From J054 sp965221985 (GTDB lineage: Bacteria > Pseudomonadota > Gammaproteobacteria > Steroidobacterales > GCA-2729495), in assembly GCA_965221985.1 (NCBI GenBank), contig OZ244928.1, forward strand, positions 3,038,001-3,102,000: 64,000 nucleotides of DNA, written 5' to 3'. Numbering within the stretch: the stretch's first letter is position 1; every line of letters starts with the position of its first letter. The position numbers were made by a program, and so were the translations under genes. The notes under the pieces were generated by a model. The model was not told the DNA's origin. It did not search any database and saw nothing but the letters and a program-made list of their open reading frames with translations. Below are positions 8,909-18,154 of the stretch, in pieces.

Positions 8909-10222
8909 TCAACGCATAGAAGATATTGATGGTCCGCGGTCCGTTATATAGACAAAGATCGTTCCCAACAACAAAATGCAGTATAGAAGCGCCATCAGTA
9001 TGAATGGCGCTTTCGGAGAAAACATATCGAATAAGCGGCCGCCGAGGGCTGTGATCAGCAAAATTCCCGCCGCGCCGCACAGAGAATACACCCCAATTAC
9101 CGCCCCGCGTTTTTTGGCTGGCGCTTCCTGGCCGATCAGCAAGCCGGAACCGAAAAACGCACTACCCTGACCGATTCCAAGTAACAGGAAGTAGCCTAGA
9201 TTTGACCAATCCAGCGGGTTGTCGACAAAGATGACGGCAGAATACCCAATGGTGCCAATAACCAGCACGGCGATTAGAAAGGCAACTCTGTTGACGCGGT
9301 CTGCAATAAAGCCCACCAGCGGTGCAGTCAAGACGCTGCAACCCAAAACAATTGCCACTAGGATACCACTGCGCTCGGTCGCGACAGCAGAATCGATGGC
9401 CATTTCTCTGCCTGCTAATGCACCCCAAAGGGCAATGAACAGACCGGCGACGGCCATATCGGCACGGCCAACAAAACCTGCTAGATAAGCGAGCCGGATT
9501 CTTGGCTTTCTTGCCAATCTCAATCCGTCCAACATGGCTGACCAAATTGATTCATTTTGCTTCGCAAGCTTGGTTTGCTGCGAGGAGCTCAGGCCAAAGC
9601 TCAGAAAAATCGCAGTAGCAGCGACAAAAAATGCGACGACCCAATGCGTGAGCCGCCCAGCCATGACTACGCTAAATCCGGTTGTTTTGAAATAGGGCAG
9701 CAGCTGGCTAAACAAATATACTGATACACCAGCGCCGATTGTTTGTGTGACGCTCACGGCCGCCATCAGTTTGCCGCGAGATGTTTCCTGTGGAATATCT
9801 TGTAACAGGATAAAAAGCCCGCCAGTAAACATGGCGGCGCCAACCGCAAAGATTAGCCTGTATAAGAGCAATGCATACAAATCAGCAGCCATAGGATAAA
9901 GACCATACCCTGCAGCCATAACGAGCAATCCAAAAAAAATCATCGGCCGCCTACCCCACTTATCGGCCAAGGCACCGACAAAACCAAAGCAAAAGATACT
10001 GACAACTTCGGCCCAGAACGCGAGGTCCCCAGTGACAGTGCCTTGCCGCGCGGTTTCAATTCCCAGGTTTTCACCCAACACATAGGGTTGTATGACATTG
10101 ATAAAAACCAGAAAACCGATGGAAACTGAAGCAACGATAAGGAATACCCAAAAATCCCGGGTCGTGACCCCGGGAGCCAATTGAATCGGCCCGACACGCT
10201 CAGTTTTCGTATTCATGGTCAT
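8909..10222 (-). CDS. MFS transporter
   Basis: 437 residues with about 12 membrane segments. The loop after helix 2 carries GALADKWGRRPMIFFG, the major facilitator motif A (GxxxDxxGRR). It starts 15 bp after the Rieske oxygenase gene, so the two are probably one operon and the transporter likely moves the oxygenase substrate or product. Two ATG codons (10222 and 10216) are equally plausible starts. The substrate class cannot be read from the sequence. Confidence 0.88.
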   Translation of the reverse strand: MTMNTKTERVGPIQLAPGVTTRDFWVFLIVASVSIGFLVFINVIQPYVLGENLGIETARQGTVTGDLAFWAEVVSIFCFGFVGALADKWGRRPMIFFGLLVMAAGYGLYPMAADLYALLLYRLIFAVGAAMFTGGLFILLQDIPQETSRGKLMAAVSVTQTIGAGVSVYLFSQLLPYFKTTGFSVVMAGRLTHWVVAFFVAATAIFLSFGLSSSQQTKLAKQNESIWSAMLDGLRLARKPRIRLAYLAGFVGRADMAVAGLFIALWGALAGREMAIDSAVATERSGILVAIVLGCSVLTAPLVGFIADRVNRVAFLIAVLVIGTIGYSAVIFVDNPLDWSNLGYFLLLGIGQGSAFFGSGLLIGQEAPAKKRGAVIGVYSLCGAAGILLITALGGRLFDMFSPKAPFILMALLYCILLLGTIFVYITDRGPSISSMR

Positions 10223-10237
10223 CCGAGTGAGTCCAAA

Positions 10238-11323
10238 TCAACTCAGATCATGCGTAATCGGTATGGTTTTATGCACCCAGTTACCGCTCTGTTCGCGATG
10301 GCCGGGACACGGAATGACAAAAGCATGTCGGTGTTCTTCAAGACGCCACGCGGGAACATCAATCATCCCTAGCGCGCCAACAGCCTGCTTTGTTTTGCGC
10401 CGCATAGCCGCTTCGAGGTAGTCTGTTTCAATCAGCAGCTCGTCGGAGAGAGATACCGGCGGTATGGGCGGATTCTGATAGCGCCACACCTGTAAATCTT
10501 CATCAAATCCATCTTCAATGATCTGCCGCATTTGAGCCCGCACAGATTCCGGCATATTCAAGCTTTGACAGGAGTAGAGAAACACGCGTGTATTGAATTC
10601 ATCGATGGGTGTGCCCGCACCCCAAAAAATCTGTGCACCGCCATCGAGTTTTCCGATGTGCAACGTGCTGACCAATCCGATCGTAGAAAATTCGCTGCGC
10701 TGAAAAGATTGCTGACCGCTGGGGTCGTCTTTAGCAATCAGGTTGCCCTCGGCACGCGCGCCCCACTGAGATTCCTCAACTTCGGGAATAGCCATCCTCG
10801 GTTCCATATGACCGGCAAAGCTGTGCACGTAAAAGATATGCGCAGTATCCAATACGTTTTCAGCGATCCTGGCCCAGTTGACAGGGTACTCATTGACTCG
10901 CAACCGGACATCGTATTCATCGGTTCGATCGATTTGGAGGAACGGTATGTCGGGCAGGCTGGGACGTTCGTCTTCCGCTAGATCGCCAAGGAAAACCCAG
11001 ACGAGCCCATTCCAAACCTGGGTTGAATAAGAGGGCACACGAGCCCGTTTGGGAATCTGAATTTCGTGGCCCAATGCCGGCATTTTGGAGCAGCGACCGT
11101 CTGCTGCATATTCCCAACCATGAAAAGGACACTTGATACAGCTATTAACCAGTCGGCCACGCGATAAGGACGCGCCGCGATGACAACAAACATCACTCAG
11201 GCAAGCGATTTCGCCTTCGCCGGTTTTAAACAAAACGAATTCACAGCCCAGCATCTTTACCCGCACAGGTCCATCGCCAATAGAGTCTACTGCCGCTGCC
11301 GCATACCAGTTATTAATCAACAT
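10238..11323 (-). CDS. Rieske non-heme iron oxygenase, alpha-subunit type
   Basis: 361 residues from the ATG at 11323, which is preceded by a good AGGAAG ribosome site. The Rieske [2Fe-2S] ligands are C46-x-H48 (DVCCHRG) and C65-xx-H68 (CPFHGW). The mononuclear iron site is D159-xx-H162-xxxx-H167 within NVLDTAHIFYVHS. This is the layout of ring-hydroxylating or O-demethylating monooxygenases of the vanillate demethylase/phenoxybenzoate dioxygenase type. No reductase or ferredoxin partner is adjacent; the FdxA-type ferredoxin at 57.4 kb is far away. The downstream MFS transporter suggests catabolism of an imported compound, probably aromatic (inference). Confidence 0.88.
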   Translation of the reverse strand: MLINNWYAAAAVDSIGDGPVRVKMLGCEFVLFKTGEGEIACLSDVCCHRGASLSRGRLVNSCIKCPFHGWEYAADGRCSKMPALGHEIQIPKRARVPSYSTQVWNGLVWVFLGDLAEDERPSLPDIPFLQIDRTDEYDVRLRVNEYPVNWARIAENVLDTAHIFYVHSFAGHMEPRMAIPEVEESQWGARAEGNLIAKDDPSGQQSFQRSEFSTIGLVSTLHIGKLDGGAQIFWGAGTPIDEFNTRVFLYSCQSLNMPESVRAQMRQIIEDGFDEDLQVWRYQNPPIPPVSLSDELLIETDYLEAAMRRKTKQAVGALGMIDVPAWRLEEHRHAFVIPCPGHREQSGNWVHKTIPITHDLS

Positions 11324-11477
11324 AGTTCTTCCTACACGAAACACTCTCGGGATGCACTAATGCGCAATCGCGTTAGCAATGGAATCAGAATAGAGAGAAT
11401 TTGCTTGCGACGTATCGATAAAAGTCGACGGAAGGGAATTTTGTCAGCTACAAAGCCGGCAGCAGCTTAGAGACGTT

Positions 11478-12155
11478 TTATATTCCCGCTGCCAGGCTGT
11501 GCACCATTTCTGGCTGCAGCAACTTGACATCGCGGCCAGTACTATCGATGGCAACAATACCGTCAGCCTCAAGTTTTTTGAGACCTCTTACAACGGTGTC
11601 GGCGGTGAGCCCTAAAAAGTCGGCGATATCCTGCCGGGTCATGTTCAAAACTACATCTGAATCGTTGAGTTGCATGCGAACAATTTTAACGAGCAGCGTA
11701 CAAATACGTTCATGCGCTTTCATCTTACCAACGACGGCAATTCTGCGTGTCATCTCAAGCATGACTTCATCGCGGCGCTTATAAAGATTGGTGAGTATCG
11801 ACGGTACGCTTTCGGCAAACGCAACGGCATCGGCAGTAGGAATTTTGAGTGCACGTCCTGAAACTAACACTTTGATGCTGTACGCATACGCGTCGGGCGT
11901 ACCGAAACCTACCAACTCGCCCACGGAGCTGAAGCCGCCGACTTGTCTCTGCCCTTCGGCGAGTATGAGCTCGGACATCCACTCACCTTCCTGAATGAGA
12001 TAAATGTGCGTCGGATCGTCGTACTCACGAAACACATATTCCTGTGCTCGTGTTTCGACGGAAGTGGAGTAGCTCAAGAACTGTTCGATCTGATCACCCC
12101 TTAAGGAACGAAGAGTGGCGCATCTTTCTAACCAGGCTGGATAGGGCTTCGTCAT
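11478..12155 (-). CDS. Crp/Fnr-family transcriptional regulator
   Basis: 225 residues. The N-terminal cyclic-nucleotide-binding-like barrel spans about residues 15-130, a long dimer helix follows, and the C-terminal winged helix is LNMTRQDIADFLGLTADTV near residues 168-186. It lacks the N-terminal Cys cluster of Fnr and a clear cAMP-binding RxS signature, so its signal is unknown. It lies 154 bp upstream of the Rieske-MFS operon on the same strand and is the obvious candidate regulator of it. Confidence 0.85.
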   Translation of the reverse strand: MTKPYPAWLERCATLRSLRGDQIEQFLSYSTSVETRAQEYVFREYDDPTHIYLIQEGEWMSELILAEGQRQVGGFSSVGELVGFGTPDAYAYSIKVLVSGRALKIPTADAVAFAESVPSILTNLYKRRDEVMLEMTRRIAVVGKMKAHERICTLLVKIVRMQLNDSDVVLNMTRQDIADFLGLTADTVVRGLKKLEADGIVAIDSTGRDVKLLQPEMVHSLAAGI

Positions 12156-12500
12156 ATCGTTGCCGTTGATTTGTCCTATACCAAACGGTATTTGATCCCG
12201 AAACGAATACCGAGGATATTCAAGTACATGCGGGAAATCGAATACCCGAAATCACCCTTTGCTCGGCAACAGTCGATTCCAATAGTCGTACAAGCTCCAA
12301 TCGCGTGTTTTGATCATGCCTCCAGAATACAAACGGAGCTTGAACATTCCATTAATCTGGTCGATTAAGAACTCGTGGAAGGGTGCGGGAACCTACATTG
12401 TTTGGCGAGAGTTTCTTGGAAAAAAGCGCTAGGAAAGGATTCAGGATTGTCTTTTCTTAGTACTGAACACATCCATAAAATTCAATTAGTTAGAGAAATT

Positions 12501-12638
12501 TGCCTATTTTTCTAGGCATTATACTAATTAACGCTTGTTTTAATAGACATTTGCTCTTGACTGATATCACGAATCAAAGTAGATTTGTCTAGTATTCTAG
12601 TCATTATTGATATTAATGACTGCTTTTCTAGACATTCG
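12501..12638 (+). promoter_or_regulatory. Multi-operator promoter region of hipBA
   Basis: This AT-rich stretch repeats a TCTAGNCATT-like motif at about 12511, 12540 (AATAGACATT), 12596 (TCTAGTCATT) and 12627 (TCTAGACATT). It also holds two perfect inverted repeats: TGCCTA-6-TAGGCA at 12501-12518 and GTCATTA-7-TAATGAC at 12600-12620. HipB proteins bind several palindromic sites ahead of their own operon, so these are likely HipB operators. The site just before the ATG at 12646 would overlap the ribosome site. Confidence 0.55.
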
Positions 12639-12645
12639 GTGACAC

Positions 12646-12978
12646 ATGGTTAAAGCTCGTACCTACTCCAAAACGACTCTCGAAGCCGTCAAATTGCTTG
12701 GTCGGCTGATACGCCTTGGGCGCCAGGAGCGCCACTGGACCAAAGTCGAGCTGACCGAGCGCGCCGGTATTGCACGGGAAACCTTGGACAAGATCGAAAG
12801 AGGCGATCCCGGCTCTTCAATTGGCCTCGCTTTCGAGGTCGCGATCCTGGTCGGGGTCAAGCTCTTCGACGCAGACAGAGATGACTTGCGTCGCGCCCTG
12901 AAAGCGGCCGATGAACGCATCGCCCTGCTCCCACAGCGAACCCACCCCAAACAACGGACAGTTGAAGATGACTTCTAG
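12646..12978 (+). CDS. hipB: HipB-like antitoxin, XRE-family repressor
   Basis: 110 residues. The helix-turn-helix is ELTERAGIARETLDKIERG, followed by GLAFEVAILVGVKLF, the layout of HipB and other XRE repressors. It would bind its own promoter and neutralise HipA. Its stop (12976-12978) overlaps the hipA start by 11 bp, so translation is coupled. Compared with E. coli HipB it has a C-terminal extension (ERIALLPQRTHPKQR) that might contact the toxin (inference). Confidence 0.85.
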   Translation: MVKARTYSKTTLEAVKLLGRLIRLGRQERHWTKVELTERAGIARETLDKIERGDPGSSIGLAFEVAILVGVKLFDADRDDLRRALKAADERIALLPQRTHPKQRTVEDDF

Positions 12979-14278
12979 AGATGAAAAAGAAGCCTATGTC
13001 TGGGTCTGGCTGCCTGGCACGACTGAACCGGTCGTAGCCGGGCGCTTGGTACGCGAAGGCGACAACCTGTTGGTCAACTATGGTCGGAGCTACCTGGCAC
13101 GAGAAGAAGCCATCTCGTTCTACAACAAAGAATTACCGCTCCAGCGCGGCGAATTACCCTTGCCGGCCGGCCTAACTATGCCGGGCTGCATTCGCGACAG
13201 TGCCCCTGATGCCTGGGGTCGGCGCGTCCTCCTCAATCACTTGCTGGGCGCCAAAGGCAAGGAGGCGGACGTCGCCGAACTCGACGAACTGACGTATCTG
13301 CTGGAATCGGGCTCCGATCGGATCGGCGCGCTGGACTTCCAGCGGTCGCCGACTGAGTACGTCTCCCGAGCGCCCAAGCAAGCCTCATTGGACGAACTGC
13401 TGAGTTCGGCGGAAAAGGTCGAGCAGGGAATCCCCCTGACGCCGGATTTAGATGCTGCGCTTCAACACGGCAGCTCTGTCGGCGGCGCGCGCCCTAAAGC
13501 AATGATTGTCGCAGACAACAAGAAGTATATCGCCAAGTTTGCATCCAGCAGCGACCTTTACAACGTTGTTAAAGCGGAGTTCATCGCCATGCATCTAGCC
13601 AAGCGATGCGGACTTAATGTCGCATCCGTCAAACTGACTCGCGCGCTGAATAAAGATGTACTCCTGATCGAGCGCTTTGATCGCGTATCCACGGAAGACG
13701 GCTGGAGTCGTCAGTCACTGATCTCCGCCCTCACCTTGCTTGGCCTCGATGAAATGATGGCCCGCTATGCGAGCTACGAAGAGCTGGCTGAAATTATTCG
13801 CCGCGATTTTAGCGATGCCCCGGCTACGCTCCGGGAGCTCTTCGGCCGCCTGGTATTCAACATCTTTTGCGGCAATACCGATGACCATGCGCGCAATCAT
13901 GCCGCTTTCTGGGACGGTAAGACACTGTCATTAACACCGGCGTACGACATTTGCCCACAAGGTCGGACAGGCAATGAGGCCACTCAGGCCATGCTGATTA
14001 CCGGTGAGGCGAGGCAAAGCCAGCTTGCTGCGTGCCTGGCTGCCGCCCCGCAGTTCTTGCTGAGCGAGGCCGAGGCTATTGAACTGATGGAAGAGCAGTT
14101 AAAAGTCATCCGCGACAACTGGAATAGTTCCTGCGAGCTTGCAGGGCTCACTGAAATGGACCGGCGTATGTTGTGGGGAAGGCAATTCCTGAACCCTTAC
14201 GCGTTCGAGGGCATCGAAAATAACGCCACATCGCTGCAGGCGCTCGCTACTGATATTCGCGGCACGATAGCGCTCTGA
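12968..14278 (+). CDS. hipA: HipA-type serine/threonine kinase toxin
   Basis: 436 residues from the ATG at 12968; the protein starts MTSRDEKEAYVWVWL. Kinase hallmarks are SSVGGARPK at 169-177 (the ATP-binding loop region), the catalytic NTDDHARNH at 303-311, and the metal-binding DICP at 327-330. All key residues are present, so the kinase should be active. Known HipA toxins phosphorylate glutamyl-tRNA synthetase and induce dormancy; the target here is assumed. Upstream is the HipB partner. Earlier in-frame codons would extend into hipB and are less likely. Confidence 0.9.
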   Translation: MTSRDEKEAYVWVWLPGTTEPVVAGRLVREGDNLLVNYGRSYLAREEAISFYNKELPLQRGELPLPAGLTMPGCIRDSAPDAWGRRVLLNHLLGAKGKEADVAELDELTYLLESGSDRIGALDFQRSPTEYVSRAPKQASLDELLSSAEKVEQGIPLTPDLDAALQHGSSVGGARPKAMIVADNKKYIAKFASSSDLYNVVKAEFIAMHLAKRCGLNVASVKLTRALNKDVLLIERFDRVSTEDGWSRQSLISALTLLGLDEMMARYASYEELAEIIRRDFSDAPATLRELFGRLVFNIFCGNTDDHARNHAAFWDGKTLSLTPAYDICPQGRTGNEATQAMLITGEARQSQLAACLAAAPQFLLSEAEAIELMEEQLKVIRDNWNSSCELAGLTEMDRRMLWGRQFLNPYAFEGIENNATSLQALATDIRGTIAL

Positions 14279-14684
14279 ACTGCGTCAACGGTACAACTCT
14301 ATCGAGTTCACGACGTGTGGTAACTCTTAGCAAGCGGACAACCAATCATTGTTCCACAACATTTCATACCTGAGCGTAGGCAAGGTTGCCAGAAAACCTC
14401 TTCGCTCCGCCTACGGTCGGTCTCGCAAAGTAACCATTGCCGCAGCAAACGCTTGCGCTTTCGAGCCGTAATCCGTCAGTTTGAACGCCCGCATGCTAAA
14501 GCTGCAAGAGCATCATTGCACCCCTCGCTATCGACATGGCCCGACGGTAGCGACTTGCGCACAAAATCAGCACGCGCGAATTCGCGCGCCAAATACCGCT
14601 TCTGCTTCATGCCTTCACCCCTCTATCACGGTAAAATCATGTCAGAAACTAACCCTCAATTTGGATCAGAAATCCCGGAGCCGG
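14279..14684. other. Intergenic stretch between hipA and the LytTR gene
   Basis: About 400 bp between convergent genes. Short open frames here have no recognisable features and no good ribosome sites. I see no clear terminator, repeat or RNA. Confidence 0.5.
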
Positions 14685-15563
14685 TCACCGGGCTTCGATG
14701 CTCTCGATGACGTTGTTGCGGTAGCTCTGACTCACCGGAACGTTCAGCGAATCATTCAGCGTGAGTTCCAGTGAACGACCACGTCTCTGCACTTCCCTCA
14801 CGGCCTCCAGGTTCACCCACCAGGATCGGTGCACTTGCATGCCGATGTCATTACCTAACTCGTTGACCGCATCCTTGAAACGAAACCGGATCATATCGGT
14901 ACCCGCATCCGACCAAACCTTGATGTAGTGCTCTTCGGCTTCGACAGCGAGAATGCGAGCATCGGACGGCAGCGTGGTGTAACGCATAAAAGGAACATTG
15001 CTGTCATCAGCAGGCGCGTCATTCTGTGCGTCGTCGTCAGAGAATCCGGCGCGTTGTTCGTCTGGATACGCCCACCAGTCGACGCCGGTCACGAATTTAT
15101 AGCTATAGTAAGCCAACATGAAGAGAGGTAATGCTGGCAAGGAGTAACGTGCAAAGTGCGTGATGTATTCAAAAGTCCAGCTGGGTTCGACTACCGGAGT
15201 TACCGGGACGAAACCGCCTGGATAAAGCCGCTCAAAAAATGCGCTCAGCTCAACATAAACATAGGTCAACGGCAGTAATGAAAAGGCAAATCCCAGAAGC
15301 ATGATGGTTGCCGGTGGAGGCTGCCAGTGTCGACACCAGAATTTGACGCCAACGCAAGCGGCGCTGATTCCCCACCACGCGATCGCTATATGCAGTGTCA
15401 TATAACCAACGGCGGCAAGAAATGGCATTTGGGCAACAATACGCAACCCGAACGCTGCCATTATGAATCCCAAGCCTGCAGGCAACACTAACAGAAAAAC
15501 GAAATAATCGAGCGCAAAAGGCGCTCGGGCGAAATTTCTGGGCTGTATCAAATGCAGGTTCAT
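14685..15563 (-). CDS. Membrane-bound LytTR-family transcriptional regulator
   Basis: 292 residues. The N-terminal half has about four hydrophobic segments (near residues 20-45, 48-75, 83-108 and 138-160). A charged linker (DDDAQNDAPADDSN) follows, and residues 190-292 form a LytTR DNA-binding domain: ILAVEAEEHYIKVWSD, MQVHRSWWVNLEAV and LPVSQSYRNNV-type ending here as NVPVSQSYRNNVIESI. This type senses a membrane or external signal directly without a separate kinase. It is divergent from the FG-GAP protein gene, 350 bp away. Confidence 0.88.
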   Translation of the reverse strand: MNLHLIQPRNFARAPFALDYFVFLLVLPAGLGFIMAAFGLRIVAQMPFLAAVGYMTLHIAIAWWGISAACVGVKFWCRHWQPPPATIMLLGFAFSLLPLTYVYVELSAFFERLYPGGFVPVTPVVEPSWTFEYITHFARYSLPALPLFMLAYYSYKFVTGVDWWAYPDEQRAGFSDDDAQNDAPADDSNVPFMRYTTLPSDARILAVEAEEHYIKVWSDAGTDMIRFRFKDAVNELGNDIGMQVHRSWWVNLEAVREVQRRGRSLELTLNDSLNVPVSQSYRNNVIESIEAR

Positions 15564-15646
15564 GCGGCGCTAAATCATTGTTTTTCTTATCGCCTATTCG
15601 TGTCGCATGAATGAGCAGATGCGAATTCGTGCGATATCAGACTGTA

Positions 15647-15676
15647 TCACGACATTAACGCCCCATTCACGACATT
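15647..15676. promoter_or_regulatory. Paired direct repeat, candidate LytTR binding site
   Basis: TCACGACATT occurs at 15647-15656 and again at 15667-15676, a 20-bp spacing (two helical turns). LytTR proteins typically bind pairs of short direct repeats about two turns apart. It lies in the gap between the LytTR gene and the FG-GAP gene. The rest of the 350-bp gap shows no gene. Confidence 0.4.
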
Positions 15677-15914
15677 CGGATTGCCGCGGCGCGCGCCGCC
15701 TTGTAGCGTCAAGTGTGCTGTTGTCGGAGATTCTGTCGCATGCCCCCAGCCCAAGCGCGACGGCACCGGCCCGCGATCTCAGGCAACAGCCCTGAGAATA
15801 GCGGGTCGAAGAGCCCGATTTTCAAGTAACGACCGGCGCAGTGCTCGAGCAGTTTGTCTCGAGCCTGTTATGAGAACCGGATGCCGAAATATGGAAATAT
15901 GTGGGAGTAAATTA

Positions 15915-17588
15915 ATGATATTTCAACCAAGAACCTCCTGGCGATTACGAGCAATTCGTAAAGCCTGCCTGCTCGCCGCTGTCGGCATGCTTGTGGGCTA
16001 TACAGGAGTTGCCGGGGCAGCACCTAGTAACGGCAACTACTGCCCCGGGATATTCGAAAAGGGCGTGCTGCCGCTGAACTTCAATCCCGCGTTCTTGCAT
16101 GTTGATACATTTGACAACGACCAGTCCGGTAGCTCCGACGACCTGCTGATGTCGAGCTTTTTCAACTCGATCAAAGACCCCAGCGGCGAGAACGTGATCG
16201 GATTCTTTGAACGTGACCTGGTGGCCCGGATTCGCGATCTGGATAGCCTCGATCCCGATACATTCGATGCCGATACGGACGTCGAGGAGCTCACGGATCT
16301 CGATGGCGGCGCTCCCGTGCACGTGTGGCCCAACGACACAGAACGTGTACCAAACGGCATGCTGCCGTTCGAGGGTGTGGTTTCCCCACAGGGCTTCCAC
16401 ACCGCTCCCGAGGCGGGACGGTTGTCCATTATCGATGTGTCGGATCCCAATCGTACTGAATATGTGGTCGATCAGACTTTTCAGATCCCGGGCCCACCCT
16501 GCACAGTGACGGGGGTCATTCCGAAGTTCTATCACAAGGCACTATTTTTCGATATGGACAACGACGGCCTGAAAGACATCATTACCGTCCGATCCAGTTT
16601 CAAGGTAAATGGCCTGTTCTGCCCGCCGACCGGGGACCTGGTATGGTTCAAGAACCCCGGGAATGCGATCAACCCCAATACGGAGTGGCAGGAAACCGTG
16701 CTTTACGGTTTTCCGACGTCATTCAACGGGCCTGACATCGCGATTGCCATGGCCGACTTCGAAAATGACGGCATCCCTGAGTTCGTCGCGACCAGCTTTT
16801 TCACGGTCGACGTGTTTGCGGGCCAGGGCGCGATCCGGATATACGGAGCACCTGTCGGGCAGGATTGGTCTACGGTAAACCAGTTCAGTAATCCTCCGCG
16901 AAATGCCGATATCTCCGATGATCAGGGCCTGCCCTTCGGCGTCGAGCTTGTCGACCTGAACCTGGACGGGAAGCTGGATGTGCTAGCAACCAATCACCAG
17001 CCGGACAACTGCGCACCCGGCCCCCGCAGCAGCGAGGTCCCGGGTCGTATCTATGCCCTGGAGCAGCCGGCGGACGGTGACCTATTCAACAGCGACTGGA
17101 TTACCCACGTGCTGCTAGACGACATCCGGCCCAACCCGACCTTCCCCACACCGGCCAGTGAGACCGGCTTTGGCCGCCTTGCGCCGAACACAGCCAAGGC
17201 CTTCTGGCCATTCCGCCACATGGAGGGCAACTCGAAGCCCTACATCGTCGCGGGCGGTGATGAAGCATCCAAGGTATGGGTGCTCCAGCCGGTTCATGCG
17301 ACCAATAGCAAAAAATGGGACTACAAGTCCGCCGTGATTTTTGACATCAATGATCACTACGGACCCAACACAACCCAGACGTTGCTGGACGATCCGCAGG
17401 GTGTCAGCATCTCGACCATTGGTGGTTTGGCGGTGCGCTACGACGACCCGGGACCGAATGGTCAGGCTGAGTTCTATGTGCCCGTATTTGAGGCAAAGGA
17501 AATTCATGTATTCGGTTTTCGGGCCAGCCCACCCTTCCAGACGGTGGACTGTCCAGAGGACGTGCAGATCGCCTGTCCTGTCGAATAA
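15915..17588 (+). CDS. Secreted FG-GAP/VCBS-repeat protein
   Basis: 557 residues from the ATG at 15915, which has a GGGAG ribosome site. An N-terminal Arg/Lys-rich start and hydrophobic stretch (ACLLAAVGMLVGYTGVAGAA) form a signal peptide. Three calcium-binding-like repeats typical of FG-GAP propellers are visible: MDNDGLKDIITV, MADFENDGIPEFVAT and LVDLNLDGKLDVLATN. Cys residues near both ends suggest an exported, disulfide-containing protein. Such propellers bind ligands or act as adhesin-like surface proteins; a specific role is not evident. A rho-independent terminator follows. Confidence 0.85.
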   Translation: MIFQPRTSWRLRAIRKACLLAAVGMLVGYTGVAGAAPSNGNYCPGIFEKGVLPLNFNPAFLHVDTFDNDQSGSSDDLLMSSFFNSIKDPSGENVIGFFERDLVARIRDLDSLDPDTFDADTDVEELTDLDGGAPVHVWPNDTERVPNGMLPFEGVVSPQGFHTAPEAGRLSIIDVSDPNRTEYVVDQTFQIPGPPCTVTGVIPKFYHKALFFDMDNDGLKDIITVRSSFKVNGLFCPPTGDLVWFKNPGNAINPNTEWQETVLYGFPTSFNGPDIAIAMADFENDGIPEFVATSFFTVDVFAGQGAIRIYGAPVGQDWSTVNQFSNPPRNADISDDQGLPFGVELVDLNLDGKLDVLATNHQPDNCAPGPRSSEVPGRIYALEQPADGDLFNSDWITHVLLDDIRPNPTFPTPASETGFGRLAPNTAKAFWPFRHMEGNSKPYIVAGGDEASKVWVLQPVHATNSKKWDYKSAVIFDINDHYGPNTTQTLLDDPQGVSISTIGGLAVRYDDPGPNGQAEFYVPVFEAKEIHVFGFRASPPFQTVDCPEDVQIACPVE

Positions 17589-17618
17589 ATCGAAACCGTC
17601 AGACAGTTGCTCGAATAA

Positions 17619-17644
17619 CGCCGGCTTCATGCCGGCGTTTTTTT
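17619..17644 (+). terminator. Rho-independent terminator of the FG-GAP gene
   Basis: CGCCGGC-TTCAT-GCCGGCG stem-loop followed directly by a run of seven T, 31 bp after the stop codon. Confidence 0.9.
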
Positions 17645-17887
17645 GAACTCGAAAACCTTCGAACCAACCTTTTAAGATGAGGAAAAACACGAGAAGCAGA
17701 CAAAGAATCGCCGGAGTCGCTCGCGACGAAAGAAAAGCTGAAGCGCCCGACCTAAGTCAACGGAACGGCGGTATCAATGACTGCTTTGGGTGGTGACCTC
17801 AACCGGTGAGTGCAACACATTGGGCAAATCGTTCGGCCCCGCCTCATGCGGGCAGCATATCCGTTTGCCACGATTCGGACTCGAACC

Positions 17888-18012
17888 ATTCAGGTGGCAC
17901 ACTCACGTAAGCTCTAAACTAACAGGGAATTTTAATCCCCTTAATAACAGAGGGCTACAGACGCCCAGCGAAGCTGGGAAACGTGTAGGGTCAAATCCTC
18001 TCCTGGGCACCA
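17888..18012 (+). ncRNA. tRNA-like element, copy 2
   Basis: 125 nt, clearly homologous to 927-1057. ATTCAGG at the 5' end pairs with CCTGGGC before the terminal ACCA at six of seven positions. Relative to copy 1, two stem positions changed from C-G and A-U to U-G and G-U, so pairing is kept. A GGGA-ATTTTAA-TCCC hairpin resembles an anticodon arm. The hairpin CCCAGC-GAA-GCTGGG lies within a longer CTACA...GTGTAG stem and takes the place of a very long variable arm. The T-loop reads GTCAAAT. No 200-bp unit follows; instead a small CCATC-TAAA-GATGG hairpin abuts the REP-like palindrome. Confidence 0.45.
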
Positions 18013-18025
18013 TCTAAAGATGGTT

Positions 18026-18154
18026 GGTGCCGGTCATTAGTTTATAAGTTTAAAAAACTAATAAACTAATGACCGGCACCAAACTGTTTATTAGTTTTTT
18101 AAACTTATAAACTAATGACCGGCACCAAACTGCACTCGGCACCAAACTGCACTC
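18026..18154. repeat. REP-like palindrome, composite copy
   Basis: A 55-bp near-palindrome (18026-18080) starts GGTGCCGGTCATTAG and ends with its complement. Bases 18087-18126 are the exact reverse complement of 18026-18065, so 1.7 copies lie head to head. Two overlapping copies of CGGCACCAAACTGCACTC (18120-18137 and 18137-18154) follow. The structure resembles REP/BIME clusters mobilised by RAYT transposases; no such transposase is in the window. Confidence 0.85.

Noticed and set aside
14453..14774. Two overlapping plus-strand frames after hipA
   Set aside because: Arg/Ser-rich products without domains, and the second runs into the LytTR gene antisense.
17888..18012. Functional tRNA or tmRNA gene
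   Set aside because: The element is too long for a tRNA, T-stem pairing is imperfect, no canonical D-arm is clear, and no tag-peptide frame or tmRNA pseudoknot pattern is visible.
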